Shown piece after piece: positions 1-5,899 of a DNA stretch of 14,792 bases. Source of the stretch: Planctomycetota bacterium (GTDB lineage: Bacteria > Planctomycetota > Brocadiia > JAJRTI01); the NCBI GenBank assembly GCA_024278415.1, contig JAJRTI010000200.1, forward strand, positions 1 through 14,792. The letters are read 5' to 3'. The first letter of the stretch is position 1, and each line of letters starts with the position of its first letter. The notes under the pieces were generated by a model. The model was not told the origin of the DNA, made no database searches, and was given only the letters and a program-made list of their open reading frames with translations. A program made the translations under genes and the position numbers.

Positions 1-17
1 CCAGTGACGCGGGGCGA

Positions 18-49
18 CCCCCCTGTGGTCCCCCCTTGGAGGGGGGACG
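18..49 (+). repeat. C-run/G-run palindromic repeat, copy 1
   Basis: The layout is C6, TGTGGT, C6, TTGGA, G6, ACG. The second C-run and the G-run form a hairpin with a tiny loop. These 32 bases recur without change exactly 120 bases downstream. The copy lies at the 5' edge of, or upstream of, the DegT-family gene. Confidence 0.85.
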
Positions 50-1208
50 TGATTCGGAAACTGCTCTCCCCCCCTTGAAGGGGGGGAATCGAAGGGGGGG
101 TAGCCATGGCGGAAGCTGTTCTGGTGGCCCGAGCCGCCCCCCCTGTGGTCCCCCCTTGGAGGGGGGACGCGGATCGCATCGTGTCTCCGGACAGGCAGCG
201 GCCTCTTGGGGCGAGCAAGTGCGCCTGCTCGAGGAGCGCTTCGCCGAGCTGGCGGGCCGACGCTTCGCGGTCGCTTGCTGCTCTGGCGGGGCTGCGCTCC
301 AACTCGCCATGCTCGCGTTGGAGCTGGACGCTGGCGACGAGGTCGTGGTGGCCGCGTTCGGCCGGCCCGATGCCGCGCACGCGGTGGAGCTGTGCGGAGC
401 TAGGGCCGCGTTCGCCGACGTGCGCGGCGAGACGTACACCGTCGATCCCGCGAGTGTCGAAGCGCACGTTTCGTCGCGTACAAAGGCCATCGTGCCCACG
501 CATCTGTTCGGGGTGAGCGCGGACGTGCGGCCCATTGCCGGACTCGCGCAGGCGCGCGGCCTCGCGGTGGTCGAGGACGCGCTCGACGCGTTTGGCGCGA
601 ACGACAAGGGCCAGCGCGTGGGCACGTTCGGCGACATGGCTTGCTTCAGCCTGGGGCCTGGCACAGGCTTCGTCGTAACAAACGACCCGCATCTGTCCGT
701 ACGGCTGCGGTCGCTGCGCGACCATGGCATGGAGATCGTCGACGCCCGGATGCAGATCACGCGCCCCGGCATGGACGCTCGCATGACCGCGCTCCACGCG
801 GCCGCGGCCCAGGCCCTGCTCTCGCACGCTTCGGACGCGGCCGACGCGCGCATCCGCCTGGCCAAGCGCTACACCGAGCACCTGCGTCGCGTGCCCGGTG
901 TCGAGCCCCCGTCGAAGCCGGGTGGGTTGCGGCACGTGTACGAGTCGTACGTCGTCCGCGTCGCCGGCGACCAGACCCGGGACAAGCTGATCGTGGACCT
1001 GTGGGGCGAGGGCGTGGAGACGGCCGCGGCCGGCCGGGCGATCCACGTGGAGCCGTACTATCGCGAGAGGTACGGCCTGGGCGAGGACGATTGTCCCGTG
1101 GCCGTGCAGCTTGCGAGGGACGCACTCGCTCTGCCCCTCTGGCCGGGCATGGACGACGCGACGCAGGACGCGGTGTGCGACGCGATCGAGCGATGCCATG
1201 CCTGCTGA
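36..1208 (+). CDS. DegT/DnrJ/EryC1/StrS aminotransferase-family protein lacking the PLP lysine; 5' end uncertain
   Basis: Family members are PLP-dependent aminotransferases (fold type I) that usually aminate nucleotide-sugar ketones. Family resemblance begins near residue 57 (LLEERFAELAGRRFAVACCSGGAAL) and runs to the end (CPVAVQLARDALALPL). The cofactor-contacting Asp is kept at D181 (VVEDALDAFGA), as are HLFG and a DARM motif where the family has NxRM. However, FSLGPGTGFVVTND (from residue 204) is several residues shorter than the usual FSFHPxKxxTTGEGGMVVT, and the Schiff-base lysine lies in the missing part. SGT is also SGG. It is therefore probably not a working aminotransferase; it may be a non-catalytic paralogue or a decaying gene. 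The first ~50 residues are encoded by C/G-run repeats. The frame is open to the left edge, so the start could be this TTG, GTG at 219, or outside the window. The stop overlaps the next gene by 11 bases. Confidence 0.8.
   Translation: MEGGRDSETALPPLKGGNRRGGSHGGSCSGGPSRPPCGPPLEGGRGSHRVSGQAAASWGEQVRLLEERFAELAGRRFAVACCSGGAALQLAMLALELDAGDEVVVAAFGRPDAAHAVELCGARAAFADVRGETYTVDPASVEAHVSSRTKAIVPTHLFGVSADVRPIAGLAQARGLAVVEDALDAFGANDKGQRVGTFGDMACFSLGPGTGFVVTNDPHLSVRLRSLRDHGMEIVDARMQITRPGMDARMTALHAAAAQALLSHASDAADARIRLAKRYTEHLRRVPGVEPPSKPGGLRHVYESYVVRVAGDQTRDKLIVDLWGEGVETAAAGRAIHVEPYYRERYGLGEDDCPVAVQLARDALALPLWPGMDDATQDAVCDAIERCHAC
68..100 (-). repeat. C-run/G-run palindromic repeat, inverted copy
   Basis: The + strand layout is C7, TTGAA, G7, AATCGAA, G7. 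The reverse complement is C7, TTCGATT, C7, TTCAA, G7, which is the same architecture as the two flanking copies in opposite orientation but with a different spacer. The hairpin stem is up to 9 bp around a single central base. Confidence 0.75.
138..169 (+). repeat. C-run/G-run palindromic repeat, copy 2
   Basis: Identical over 32 bases to the copy at 18-49. The 120-base spacing is 40 codons, so both copies are read in the same frame and would encode the same peptide (PPCGPPLEGGR) in the DegT-family open frame. It sits about 35 bases upstream of the first family-like residues of that gene. Confidence 0.85.
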
Positions 1209-2055
1209 ACTCTACATCGGCACATCCGGCTGGTCGTATCCCGACTGGGAGGGCATCTTCTACCCGCCCGGCATCAAGCGTTCGTTCAACCGGTTGGCCT
1301 ACTACGCAGAGCACTTCGACACGGTCGAGATCAACACGAGCTTCTACCGGCCGCCGAACCCGGACTACTGCAAGAAGTGGCTGCGCGACGTGGCGGGGAA
1401 CCCGCGCTTCATGTTCACCGCGAAGCTCTGGCAGCACTTTACCCACGAGCGCGACAAGCCGTGGACCCCGGCGGACGTGGACGTGTTCCGGCGCAGCATC
1501 GAGCCGCTCGCGTCCGCGGGCAAACTGGGCGCGCTGCTCGTGCAGTTCCCCTGGTCGTTTCGCAACGGCCAACGCGAACGCCAGTGGCTCGCGGGCCTGG
1601 CGGCCGCGTTCAAGGACTACCCAAGAGTGCTCGAAGTGCGGCACGTGTCCTGGCAGTGTGAGCCGGCGCTCAATTTCTTCAGGGATCTCGGCCTCAACTT
1701 CTGCAACATCGACCAGCCTCCGACGCGGAACTCCATCGGCCCCACCTCCATCGCCACGGGCGACGTCGCTTACTACCGCTTCCACGGCCGCAACGAGGCC
1801 AACTGGTTCAGCAAAGAAGCGAACCGCGACCAGCGCTACGACTACCTGTACTCCGACGAGGAGCTACAGCCCTGGGTCGACAACATCACGGAGATGGAAA
1901 AGCGCATCGAGCAGATCTACGTGATGACCAACAACCACTATCGGGGCCAAGCGCCTGTGAACGCGCTCCAGATGCAGGCCATGCTCGGAGGCAAGCCGCG
2001 GGTGCCTGCCACGCTCGTCGAGCACTATCCCGTGCTCAAGTCGCTCGCGAAGTAG
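1198..2055 (+). CDS. DUF72 (YecE-like) domain protein
   Basis: The 285-residue product is full length for the DUF72 family, a TIM-barrel-like fold of unestablished biochemical role. Recognisable blocks run in order: YIGTSGWSYPDWEGIFYPP at the N-terminus, HFDTVEINTSFYRPP, GALLVQFPWSF, VLEVRHVSW, YYRFHGRN, and the C-terminal NNHYRGQAPVNALQM. I chose ATG 1198 because the strong family match starts six residues later (YIGTSGW) and because this ATG overlaps the upstream stop (ATGCCTGCTGA), which suggests translational coupling; no good Shine-Dalgarno is visible. An upstream in-frame start at 1111 would lie deep inside the DegT gene and is unlikely. The gene ends in TAG. No signal peptide is present, so it is probably cytoplasmic. 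It looks intact, unlike both neighbours. Confidence 0.92.
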   Translation: MPAELYIGTSGWSYPDWEGIFYPPGIKRSFNRLAYYAEHFDTVEINTSFYRPPNPDYCKKWLRDVAGNPRFMFTAKLWQHFTHERDKPWTPADVDVFRRSIEPLASAGKLGALLVQFPWSFRNGQRERQWLAGLAAAFKDYPRVLEVRHVSWQCEPALNFFRDLGLNFCNIDQPPTRNSIGPTSIATGDVAYYRFHGRNEANWFSKEANRDQRYDYLYSDEELQPWVDNITEMEKRIEQIYVMTNNHYRGQAPVNALQMQAMLGGKPRVPATLVEHYPVLKSLAK

Positions 2056-2060
2056 GCTTG

Positions 2061-2074
2061 CCGCCAGCCGGCGG
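2061..2074 (+). terminator. Possible hairpin after the DUF72 gene
   Basis: CCGCC-AGCC-GGCGG forms a 5-bp GC stem starting 6 bases after the TAG. The following bases (ATTGGGG) give no U-tract, so this is only a weak candidate for an intrinsic terminator. Confidence 0.25.
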
Positions 2075-2147
2075 ATTGGGGCGTTCGGCTCTTGGCTCGC
2101 GCACTGCGCCTGCGGTCTACGTCATGCACCCCGCCGGTCTGTGATGG

Positions 2148-2490
2148 AAAACGCCCCCGAAGACCCGCAAGGCCGACGCCGACAAGGTGCACTGCCCAAG
2201 CTGCGGCATCCCCTACGACGCGGGGACGCGGATCTACACGCGTTGCGGCATCGACCTGCGCTCGGGCAGGCCCCTGCGCACCGCCGTGGGAGACGTTTGT
2301 CATGGCCGTGGGCGCGCTCGCGCTCATCACGTACGCCCAAGTGGTCGCGCGGGTTCTCATGGGCCGGTTCGCACTGCTCCAGGAAGCGCTCACGGAGTTC
2401 GACGGGAAGGCGTGGGCGATCTTCTCCATCTGCGTTTCGTCGCGTTGTTTGCGGTGGCGAAGCGTGGCGTGGGGCAGCCCTGCATGGCGC
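2148..2490 (+). pseudogene. Decayed zinc-ribbon plus membrane-helix protein gene
   Basis: Coding signal is present but broken across frames. In frame with 2187, the bases from 2151 to about 2280 show high GC3 and read KADADKVHCPSCGIPYDAG...YTRCGIDLRSGRPL. This resembles a two-CxxC zinc ribbon in which the third ligand is Tyr (IYTRCG, where CxxCG is expected). After about 2285 the coding-like signal shifts one frame and reads ETFVMAVGALALITYAQVVA, a likely membrane segment, then LLQEALTEFDGKAWAIFSI. Near 2430 it appears to return to the first frame (FVALFAVAKRGVG), possibly a second helix. A TGA at 2142 stops the zinc-ribbon frame just upstream, and no start codon with a ribosome binding site is evident. 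I read it as a pseudogene with at least two indels. Sequencing error is an alternative, but the neighbouring DUF72 and kinase frames are clean. Confidence 0.5.
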
Positions 2491-2495
2491 TCTGC

Positions 2496-2524
2496 TTGAA
2501 CGCCACCGCCGGGCCTGGTAATAT
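2496..2524 (+). promoter_or_regulatory. Candidate sigma70-type promoter for the kinase gene
   Basis: TTGAAC (2496-2501) and TAATAT (2519-2524) are separated by exactly 17 bases. Each matches 4 of 6 positions of the -35 and -10 consensus, in a local AT-rich dip within otherwise GC-rich DNA. Transcription would begin near 2531, giving a leader of about 100 bases before the GTG start. Confidence 0.45.
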
Positions 2525-2617
2525 GAAACCGACCGAGAGAAACGTCGATTTAGGAGTGCGACGGACGGCCGAAGCAAGACGGGGCTCTCGGGATTGCCCC
2601 AGGGCAGCCGCCTGTGC

Positions 2618-2623
2618 AGGAGA
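2618..2623 (+). promoter_or_regulatory. Ribosome binding site deciding the kinase start
   Basis: AGGAGA sits 6 bases before GTG 2630. This favours GTG 2630 over the in-frame TTG at 2594, which has no such site. Confidence 0.7.
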
Positions 2624-2629
2624 GTTTTC

Positions 2630-3793
2630 GTGCTGAAGCGCATTCTTGGCCTTGACAAGTCGCCCGTCCCCGGCTACGAGGTGATCGGGCCCGTCGCACG
2701 TGGGGCTTTCAGCACTGTGCACAAGGCGAGAGTGAAGGAAAGCGGCGAGGTGGTCGCGCTCAAGGTGCTCAACGAGGGGGGCCGCAAGCTCGCGCGCAAG
2801 CTCATGAAAGCCAAGGATACGATGTGGGAAGGGGAGTTGCTCGCCAGCCTCGATCATCGACACATCGTCAAAGTGCTCGACTATGGCTACGACAGAAAGC
2901 CCCACTTCATCGCGATGGAGCTGCTGGAGAACTGCACGCCGCAGTACATCTCCTGCTCCAAGTCGCTGGGCGAAGTGCAGAAAAAGATCGACATCGTGAT
3001 CCAAGCCGGCCGCGCGCTCGAATACATGCACGACAGAGGCTACTTGCACCGTGACCTCTGCGCGGGCAACATCATGGTCGCGGCCGATGGCGAGGCCAAG
3101 CTCATCGACTTCGGCCTGGCCGCGCACGAGGACGCGAACCTCGTGCAAGACTGGAAAGCCGGCACGCCGAGCTACATGGCCCCAGAGCTGATCCGCACAA
3201 ACCGAAGCTCCAGGCTCACCGATATTTACTCGCTCGGCATCATCCTCTACGAGTTCATCACCGGCGACAAGCCCGTCAAAGCCGCCTACCAGTTCGAGCG
3301 CATGATGCGCAACCTCAGCGCGCCGTCCGTGCCCCCGAGCAAGCACTGCAAGTGGGTGACGGAGCAGATCGACGCCGTGGTCTTGAAGGCCATCGCCAAA
3401 GAGCCCGAAGAGCGCTACCAGAGCATGAAGGAGTTCCTGCACGCGCTCGTGCTCGTGGCCATCGGAGCGGAGCCGCAACTCATGATCACGACGCTCAAGA
3501 ACGGGGACGTGATCGAGACGAACGAACAGAGCATCATGGCCTGGGCCTACTCGGCCGCCGGTATCCAAGCCGTCGAGTTCCAGCTCTGCGTCGACGGAGG
3601 CAAGTGGCAGCGCATTGGCGACCGCGTCCATGCCCGGCCGGGGCGGGAGAACATGTTCGGGGTGGACTGGGATCCCTCGGGGCTGCCGGAGGGCACAGCG
3701 GTCCAAATCCGCGCGGTCGCGCTCGACCAGGCGGACCAGATCGTGTCATCGCAGGTGGTGAAGGTGAAGGTGGGGAAGGTGCGGCCGGCGTGA
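2630..3793 (+). CDS. Hanks-type Ser/Thr protein kinase with C-terminal Ig-like domain
   Basis: The 387-residue product carries the kinase landmarks in order: a glycine-loop variant ARGAFSTV (23-30), the VALK lysine K45, a probable helix-C glutamate at E67 or E69, HRDLCAGN (140-147), DFG at 160-162, the activation-segment end GTPSYMAPE (178-186), and DIYSLGIILYEFITG. The HRD loop has Cys where Ser/Thr kinases usually have Lys; the catalytic Asp and Asn are kept, so activity is expected. Residues from about 282 to 385 (beginning PQLMITTLKNGDVI, with VEFQLCVDGG, VDWDPSGLPEGT and IRAVALDQAD) look like a bacterial Ig-like beta-sandwich. No membrane segment or signal peptide is visible, so the whole protein appears cytoplasmic. 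The gene is apparently monocistronic and converges with the next gene. Confidence 0.9.
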   Translation: MLKRILGLDKSPVPGYEVIGPVARGAFSTVHKARVKESGEVVALKVLNEGGRKLARKLMKAKDTMWEGELLASLDHRHIVKVLDYGYDRKPHFIAMELLENCTPQYISCSKSLGEVQKKIDIVIQAGRALEYMHDRGYLHRDLCAGNIMVAADGEAKLIDFGLAAHEDANLVQDWKAGTPSYMAPELIRTNRSSRLTDIYSLGIILYEFITGDKPVKAAYQFERMMRNLSAPSVPPSKHCKWVTEQIDAVVLKAIAKEPEERYQSMKEFLHALVLVAIGAEPQLMITTLKNGDVIETNEQSIMAWAYSAAGIQAVEFQLCVDGGKWQRIGDRVHARPGRENMFGVDWDPSGLPEGTAVQIRAVALDQADQIVSSQVVKVKVGKVRPA

Positions 3794-3851
3794 TCCTGCG
3801 CCGCCTGCCCTCATCCCGCATCCGCCGTGGTTCTGCCGACCCCGCGCGCTT

Positions 3852-3867
3852 GCGGCTAGCCGGCCGC
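3852..3867. terminator. Weak hairpin between convergent genes
   Basis: GCGGC-TAGCCG-GCCGC can form a 5-bp stem in the 75-base gap between the kinase stop and the stop of the opposite gene. There is no T-run on either side, so bidirectional termination is only a suggestion. Confidence 0.2.
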
Positions 3868-3868
3868 T

Positions 3869-5269
3869 CTACTCGGTTGGCGTGGCGTCTGCCGGCCTCA
3901 CAACGGCTTTCAGCGGACGCGGTATCGCCGCGCGCGCGTCGAGAGCCAGTGCGAGCGGTTCGTATCCGGACGCGGACACGTGCAATCGATAGGCGTGCGT
4001 GATAAGCCGCGGCCGCGCGGGATCATCCGTGGGGCGTCGCTCGCGGGTCGTGATGACGAGCGCCCGGCCTTTCGCAACGGACGGCGTCAAGCCGTCGCGG
4101 TCCGTCACCGCGAAGCCGCGGAATACGGCGGATTCCGGGTGGGCGTCGGCGCACTCGACCGCCACCGCCGCTCCTGCCACTGGCCTGCCGCGGCCGTCCA
4201 CCACCTTCACGAGTAAGCTGTGCCGCTCGACGATTCCCGGGTTTAGCACCAGCCGCAGATCGCTGGCCCGTCGATAGACGCTATAGTTGCGCAGCCAATG
4301 CTCGCTGCGTGTCGATCGCGGCAGGCGCAGGGGCCTCAGCGCTGGGCCGAGCGCGCAATCCAAGAACACCGCCCCCACGTGGCCGGGCGTCATGCGGAGA
4401 TTCTCCCGGTTCCCCTCGAATCGGCACCGCGTTGCACCTGAGTCCACCCGGCCGATGGCCAAATCGCGGAACACGCAATCCTCGCAATCGAATGGCCCCT
4501 GCGCGTTCCCGCCGTGCTCGAACGTCATGCCGCGCGCGACGCGCTCCGCCCGCTTGGGACGCGTGCGAATGTAGATGTACGCCGTGCGGAACAGCGTTCC
4601 TGCCCACCACGAAATCGTCGAGTTCTCGAATCGGTAGTTCACGCCCGCGTGCGAGAGCCAGATTTCGGCAGCGTACGTGTGTTGCGCGTCCGGCGTGGCC
4701 GCGGTGAGTGTGCTGTGGAACATGAACCACTCGCCCATGGGCAGATTCTCCCGGGCTTTCGGGGCCTGGGGAATGCGCGGGGCCAGCACTCGGACGCGGA
4801 ACTCATTCTTGCGCGAGCACGCGATCTTGATCGTGGGCCGGATGTCGGGCCGCTCCGGGGCGCCAAGGGTGAGCCGATTCGAGACGCGGTAGCGGCCGTC
4901 GTAGCGGATTCCACTCTGCCGCGGCAAAGACACCACCAGGTCGCCATGCAGGACCAGCGTCTCCCGCGGGTGGCCGGGCCGGCCGATCTGGAAAAACGTG
5001 CCCCAATCGCGGTTCGACCCGATCCAAAGCGTCGCGCGCAGGGTGAACGTGTCCGTCGCCGAATCGTAAGCGATCTTCTTCCACCCCTGCGCGCGGTCCG
5101 CAGCCAGTACGTTGTCGAGCGTGGCAGGGCGTTCTTCAGGGAAGCCCGCGACGACGATGCGGTTCGCCTTGGCGTCGTACTGGACCTCGCCGGCGGCTGC
5201 CTGGCCAGCAATGGCGAGTGCGAGAAGCGCGGCGTAGCGTGGTATTGGCTTCGTCTTGCCGCCTAACAC
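3869..5269 (-). CDS. Exported protein with beta-helix-like region and carboxypeptidase-regulatory-like domain
   Basis: From GTG 5269 the product has 466 residues. It starts with KTKPIPR and a hydrophobic stretch AALLALAIAGQAAA (13-26), a signal peptide with probable cleavage near AAA|GE. Residues about 196-311 contain short repeating segments (YRFENSTISWWAG, MTFEHGG, FDCEDCVFRDLAIG, TRCRFEGN) like rungs of a right-handed beta-helix. Residues about 350-446 (LLVKVVDGRGRPVAGAAVAV ... YRLHVSASGYEPL) resemble a carboxypeptidase regulatory-like, transthyretin-fold domain. No catalytic motif was recognised, so the function is unknown; surface carbohydrate interaction is possible. I prefer GTG 5269 because GAGGAG lies 4 bases upstream. 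The upstream ATG 5293 is embedded in a palindromic repeat. The gene ends in TAG. Confidence 0.8.
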   Translation of the reverse strand: MLGGKTKPIPRYAALLALAIAGQAAAGEVQYDAKANRIVVAGFPEERPATLDNVLAADRAQGWKKIAYDSATDTFTLRATLWIGSNRDWGTFFQIGRPGHPRETLVLHGDLVVSLPRQSGIRYDGRYRVSNRLTLGAPERPDIRPTIKIACSRKNEFRVRVLAPRIPQAPKARENLPMGEWFMFHSTLTAATPDAQHTYAAEIWLSHAGVNYRFENSTISWWAGTLFRTAYIYIRTRPKRAERVARGMTFEHGGNAQGPFDCEDCVFRDLAIGRVDSGATRCRFEGNRENLRMTPGHVGAVFLDCALGPALRPLRLPRSTRSEHWLRNYSVYRRASDLRLVLNPGIVERHSLLVKVVDGRGRPVAGAAVAVECADAHPESAVFRGFAVTDRDGLTPSVAKGRALVITTRERRPTDDPARPRLITHAYRLHVSASGYEPLALALDARAAIPRPLKAVVRPADATPTE

Positions 5270-5287
5270 TTCACTCCTCAGCGGTAG

Positions 5288-5307
5288 CCGCATTCGCCAG
5301 AATGCGG
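5288..5307. repeat. 20-base palindromic repeat (8-bp stem, 4-base loop)
   Basis: CCGCATTC-GCCA-GAATGCGG is a perfect 8-bp stem. It covers the alternative ATG (5293) of the downstream exported protein and ends 18 bases upstream of the preferred GTG start. It looks like an interspersed REP-type element rather than coding sequence. Confidence 0.7.
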
Positions 5308-5712
5308 GCGTTCTGTGCGCCGCTCGTCGGCCGGCCAGCATGCCGGCGCGCGGCCACGCGTCTCGTTCCTTCGCCTGCGTACGACAAGGCGGGCTGCGCC
5401 CGCAACCCAGGAGCGGAACGCCTTCGCATTCCGACGGACGGTCCCGAAGCCTCGGGATCCGCTCCGGGCAAGCAACTTCTTGTTTTTCATGATAGTTCTG
5501 GATGGATAAGGCACTACGCTTTCTTGCAGACTTCGCTGCAAAAAAGGGGCGGCGGCGCTGCCGTCGGGCCGCTTGTAGTAGGGCGATTTATCGCCCGTCT
5601 GCCTCGTGAGAGCAAGGACGTTCGACGGGCAATGAATTGCCCTAATATAAACGACGTCGCCTCGCGCCGCACACATCGACAACATGTTGTCGCGAGATTT
5701 GCCCTAAGGGGC
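5288..5712. repeat. Array of short palindromes in a gene-free region
   Basis: The 630 bases between the exported protein start (5269) and the PQQ-like gene stop (5900) hold no credible gene. Nine hairpins are visible: 5288-5307 (8-bp stem), 5330-5347 (GCCGGC, 6), 5389-5403 (GCGGGC, 6), 5440-5459 (8 with one wobble), 5524-5541 (TTGCAG, 6), 5581-5596 (GGGCGAT, 7), 5627-5642 (GGGCAAT, 7), 5677-5692 (CGACAACATGTTGTCG, perfect) and 5701-5712 (GCCC, 4). The units at 5581 and 5627 share the plan GGGCrAT-NN-ATyGCCC. They lie in the leader of the 5269 gene if transcribed from upstream. The region could be a landing zone for REP-like elements or a structured leader RNA. From 5713 to 5899 only one further hairpin (5844-5860) is seen. 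Confidence 0.65.
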
Positions 5713-5843
5713 TAAACACGTACTTCGCATTCCGAACCATCGGCCGGCGACGAGACTTGGGCTGGACGGCCGCGCCCTGGCCGGCGGAGTCTGAGCGCGT
5801 GCGTCGTGGCGGTCGCACCTGGGCTCGTGCGGGGCGGAGACGT

Positions 5844-5860
5844 CCACGCACCTGGCGTGG
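5844..5860 (-). terminator. Possible hairpin after the PQQ-like gene
   Basis: CCACGC-ACCTG-GCGTGG forms a 6-bp GC stem about 40 bases beyond the TAG at 5900-5902. There is no U-tract, so support is weak. Confidence 0.25.
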
Positions 5861-5899
5861 CAGACCGTCCGCCGCGAGTGGCTTGAAAGTCGCCAGCCG

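Noticed and set aside
18..169. CRISPR array
   Set aside because: There are only three repeats, one inverted, made of C/G runs with unequal intervening sequence. There are no cas-like genes nearby.
2390..3706. 438-codon open frame on the - strand
   Set aside because: It is antisense to the kinase, whose catalytic motifs are unambiguous on the + strand.
5278..5490. Small - strand frame starting MKNKKLLARSGS
   Set aside because: The ATG looks tempting, but there is no ribosome binding site, the frame runs through four palindromic elements, and it becomes Arg-rich repeat translation.
5524..5541. Rho-independent terminator (hairpin next to an A-run)
   Set aside because: On the + strand the stem is followed by A residues. 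On the - strand the T-run precedes the stem. Neither orientation gives a stem followed by a U-tract.
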